A DNA stretch of 23,263 nucleotides, from the IMG/VR virus record IMGVR_UViG_3300042402_004225, positions 1-23,263 of that record, one strand, 5' to 3'. Shown piece after piece: positions 21,352 to 23,263 of the stretch. Origin of the DNA: a virus. Position numbers and translations under genes: made by a program. The number at the start of each line of letters is the position of its first letter. The first letter of the stretch is position 1. The notes below the pieces were generated by a model that saw nothing but the letters and a program-made list of their open reading frames with translations, did not search any database and was not told the origin of the DNA.

Positions 21352-21655
21352 AATTACAAGCAAAGGTCCATTGCTTGTTATCGTATCCATCTTTACCTGG
21401 TTGTTTGGGCATTTCTGCATTGTCTACTCGCAATTTAAGTAGCTGGAAATTTCCACTATTGGAGCAATTTTCTAATTTTATACAATGTACTCCGGGTGCC
21501 AAATCACAAACTACATTTTCTTGTATGTAGTAATCGTAGCCAGCATAACCAAATGTACGTTCAGTAATCAAATCGTCGTCTACATAAATTCTATAAACAG
21601 GAGGCTCACCGCTCCAATGGCAATGCACATCGAAGCGTAGCATTCTGTTAAACAT
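21347..21655 (-). CDS. 102-aa beta-rich phage protein
   Basis: The product is predicted as a small beta-sandwich: MLRFDVHCHWSGEPPVYRIY, DDDLITERTFGYAGYDYYIQ, VCDLAPGVHCIKLENC and FQLLKLRVDN read as alternating strands, like carbohydrate-binding-module or virion-decoration folds. The plan (strand, VDDDLI turn, response strand, PGVH-x-I-x-LEN) resembles that of the 160-aa protein at 22590-23072 (ISINGTVVVHNK, EGDNTLEISLLNK), suggesting distant kinship. Its ATG shares one base with the nucleotidyltransferase stop (TAATG). Role unknown; a virion surface protein is a reasonable guess. Confidence 0.72.
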   Translation of the reverse strand: MFNRMLRFDVHCHWSGEPPVYRIYVDDDLITERTFGYAGYDYYIQENVVCDLAPGVHCIKLENCSNSGNFQLLKLRVDNAEMPKQPGKDGYDNKQWTFACNY

Positions 21656-22560
21656 TATTTTTTCCTACCTTGACAATGAGCCCGCTGACTAAACCCTTGT
21701 GGGCTATTGCAATTGATACTGCGTTTGTATTTTGCGCTCCACTTTTCTTTTAGTGTATCTACTTCCTCTTTTAGTTTTTTGTAGCGTTTGGTCAAATGAT
21801 ATCCGGCCATCATCTTGGGTAATGTGGCAGCGGTAACGTCGTTGTCATCCCCCATTGTGGCCATAACATATCGAGGATCTTTACTGTTCTTAACTACACC
21901 TACACCAGTAGCATCTTCGGCTACAGTTTGTGGAATTTTATCTAGCACACGCCCTAGTTCAGCATCGTCTCTACCGTACATCTGCATCAAGAATTCGCTA
22001 CGCCCTTTGGGATCATTACGAACAGCGTTCCACGCAGCTCTAGCAGGAGTACCGTGACTTACATCTACTTGTTTTCCGTTAATGGTAATAACTTTTTGAC
22101 GCTCATCTGCAATGATCACATAACCGTGTTTGTCAGCAGTTGTGCATTTATCAAGGCTTTCAAACGTTTTAAAGTATCCTGGAGTACCATCTTTTTTAAC
22201 GCTGTCGGGACGTAGTCTGTCTCTGTCAGGTGCACCAACTGCTGCTATAAAGATAGTGTTGGCAGGATTAAAAGGAGGTTCTGGTAGTTTGTATGGATTA
22301 GTGACTTCAATGATGCGATCGCCGGGTATACCAGCAGCATTCATGAATACTGTTTTGTCGCTAAAATTAAAAGGACTTTTGGGCTGTTCTACCTTGTTGC
22401 TGGTAGCAATAAAAACATTGTCGCGCCCGAACTTGTTTTGCAGGCTTTGGAATACTTCCCTGTGCCCAAGATGAAAAGGTTGAAAACGGCCCGGGTACAG
22501 TACAACTAACTCCAGGCCGGCTTCTGCTACATAACTTTCAAATAAATCAGCAATAAACAT
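21655..22560 (-). CDS. HIGH-superfamily nucleotidyltransferase with capsid-targeting-like N-terminus
   Basis: Enzymes of this superfamily (NMN, pantetheine-phosphate and cytidylyl transferases) move a nucleotide onto a phosphate. The core motif is GRFQPFHLGH (24-33), followed by the FIATSNK strand (50-56) and a SPFNFSDKTVFM segment in the substrate-loop position. The 301-aa length is larger than NadD/NadM (~170-210). The extra N-terminal MFIADLFESYVAEAG resembles the T4 Alt leader (MELITELFDED, from memory) with a V-A-E/A cut point. The extra C-terminus ends INCNSPQGFSQRAHCQGRK, a block I recall from several T4-like phage proteins. An AAAT-rich leader precedes the ATG with no strong Shine-Dalgarno. 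NAD-related activity is possible but not proven. Confidence 0.8.
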   Translation of the reverse strand: MFIADLFESYVAEAGLELVVLYPGRFQPFHLGHREVFQSLQNKFGRDNVFIATSNKVEQPKSPFNFSDKTVFMNAAGIPGDRIIEVTNPYKLPEPPFNPANTIFIAAVGAPDRDRLRPDSVKKDGTPGYFKTFESLDKCTTADKHGYVIIADERQKVITINGKQVDVSHGTPARAAWNAVRNDPKGRSEFLMQMYGRDDAELGRVLDKIPQTVAEDATGVGVVKNSKDPRYVMATMGDDNDVTAATLPKMMAGYHLTKRYKKLKEEVDTLKEKWSAKYKRSINCNSPQGFSQRAHCQGRKK

Positions 22561-22581
22561 GGGAAATCCATTATATTGCTG

Positions 22582-22589
22582 TATTTAGC
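22582..22589 (-). promoter_or_regulatory. T4-late-like promoter element upstream of nucleotidyltransferase
   Basis: GCTAAATA on the minus strand lies 21 bases before the ATG at 22560 in the short gap after the 160-aa gene. The TAAATA core is kept. A TATAAT (22575-22570) also lies in the gap, 9 bases before the ATG, with no good -35, so which element works is uncertain. Confidence 0.42.
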
Positions 22590-23072
22590 TTAAATGTTCT
22601 CTAGCAACCAAATGTAGAAAGGACTGGTAAACGGTAGTTTCCAAGTACCGTTCCACCCTAGATTAACACAGTTTTTAACAGATGAAGATAACTCTTCGCC
22701 CCTTTTTTGTGCTTCTACTCGATAACGCTCTGGGTAATTTGGTTCGTATGCGCTCAATGTCCATTTTAAAGATCCAAGATCAATCTCATCAATTTCAATC
22801 GAATCAATGTTTAATAGCATATCTCCAATTATATTTCCCTCGGAGTCTAGTACAGTATCCCCAAAACCTTTGTTGAGCAAACTTATTTCTAAGGTATTAT
22901 CGCCTTCGGTTATTTCGTAGTTGAACTCAAAATATTGGGTTTCGTTGGCTGGATTTGTTAGCTTGTTGTGAACAACAACAGTGCCATTAATACTTATTTT
23001 GAACTCCGTTGGCTTTTTATCAGAACTTCCACTTAACCCAATCTTAAAAGCCAATATTTCTTTTTCATCCAT
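22590..23072 (-). CDS. 160-aa beta-rich phage protein, probable carbohydrate-binding-like fold
   Basis: The protein is acidic and strand-rich: EILAFKIGLSGSSDKKPTEF, KISINGTVVVHNKL, TQYFEFNYEITEGDNTLEIS, MLLNIDSIEIDEIDLGSLKW. This layout is that of jelly-roll carbohydrate-binding modules, with NGTVVV as the ligand-side strand and the D-x-x-LNIDSIEIDEI pair near the end of the sandwich. The C-terminal block CVNLGWNGTWKLPFTSPFYI is of a type I recall from T4-like marine phages. The ATG has an AAGGAT ribosome site. A virion fibre or decoration role is possible. Confidence 0.72.
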   Translation of the reverse strand: MDEKEILAFKIGLSGSSDKKPTEFKISINGTVVVHNKLTNPANETQYFEFNYEITEGDNTLEISLLNKGFGDTVLDSEGNIIGDMLLNIDSIEIDEIDLGSLKWTLSAYEPNYPERYRVEAQKRGEELSSSVKNCVNLGWNGTWKLPFTSPFYIWLLENI

Positions 23073-23081
23073 AATTTATCC

Positions 23082-23263
23082 TTATGCCGGAACTTTTTGT
23101 GCCATTTGAATTGCGTCTTGTAGAGCACGTGGAGCACCAGGCGCAGCGTCCGGATTAACTGGCTGTCCAAATTGTGGCATTTTTGCAAGATCCCCAACAA
23201 ACTCGTAGTGGCCAATGTGGTTTAACAACACTTTACCGTGGGCCCAGATTTCGCCACCCAGTG
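23082..23263 (-). CDS. C-terminal part of a phage protein (start beyond window)
   Basis: The frame enters at the right edge of the window and ends with TAA at 23084-23082, giving the last 59 residues. These include GGEIWAHGKVLLNHIGHYEF, VGDLAKMPQFGQPVNPDAAP and a helical end (RALQDAIQMAQKVPA). The length of the whole protein and its start are unknown. The next gene follows after 9 bases. I do not recognise the family; the GKVLLNHIGHYEFVGDL stretch reads as a beta-hairpin. Confidence 0.65.
   Translation of the reverse strand, partial: LGGEIWAHGKVLLNHIGHYEFVGDLAKMPQFGQPVNPDAAPGAPRALQDAIQMAQKVPA

Overview
This window is part of the genome of a large T4-like tailed phage (myovirus type), most like the aquatic members such as cyanophages and pelagiphages. 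The evidence is a T4-type family B DNA polymerase (gp43), a gp45-type sliding clamp, a DsbA-like DNA-binding protein, N-termini that look like T4 capsid-targeting peptides, and gene packing with 1-14 base overlaps (TAATG, ATGA, GTGA). Every supported gene is on the minus strand, so transcription runs from high to low coordinates. The host cannot be named from the sequence. No tRNA, CRISPR array, insertion sequence or host core gene was seen, and no gap between genes exceeds 135 bases.

In transcription order, 23263-21322 holds small virion-type proteins, two of them beta-rich, and a HIGH-type nucleotidyltransferase. 21321-16393 holds three long, low-complexity, probably head-packaged proteins (246, 294 and 813 aa), a conserved unknown, and a 47-aa basic protein. 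Several of these begin with peptides resembling T4 capsid-targeting sequences. The 813-aa protein carries three copies of an EQGVAE element that looks like a prohead-protease site. 16370-14029 encodes a Dps-like ferritin, a radical SAM enzyme with an N-terminal cysteine-rich region, a serine alpha/beta hydrolase and a 59-aa membrane protein. 13893-8816 is the replication block: DsbA-like protein, two small membrane proteins, DNA polymerase, a coiled-coil methyltransferase and the sliding clamp.

From 8816 to 1 runs a tight series of overlapping genes: sulfotransferase-like, DpdA-like (TGT-fold) transglycosylase, a small coiled coil, a second sulfotransferase-like protein, a conserved 171-aa unknown, a QueD-like protein, two small unknowns, a GT-B glycosyltransferase, UDP-glucose 4-epimerase, a short DegT-type aminotransferase, GTP cyclohydrolase I and a Bax-inhibitor-1/YccA membrane protein (cut by the window edge). 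FolE, QueD-like and DpdA point to 7-deazaguanine modification of phage DNA. The sugar and sulfotransferase genes in the same series raise the possibility of a further decorated base, but this is inference.

Promoter-like signals fall into two classes. Sigma70-type -35/-10 pairs with 17-base spacers precede the DsbA-like gene, the polymerase and the clamp; the polymerase one would give a leaderless mRNA. TAAATA octamers resembling T4 late promoters lie 19-23 bases upstream of the ATGs of the methyltransferase, Dps, the 246-aa protein and the nucleotidyltransferase.
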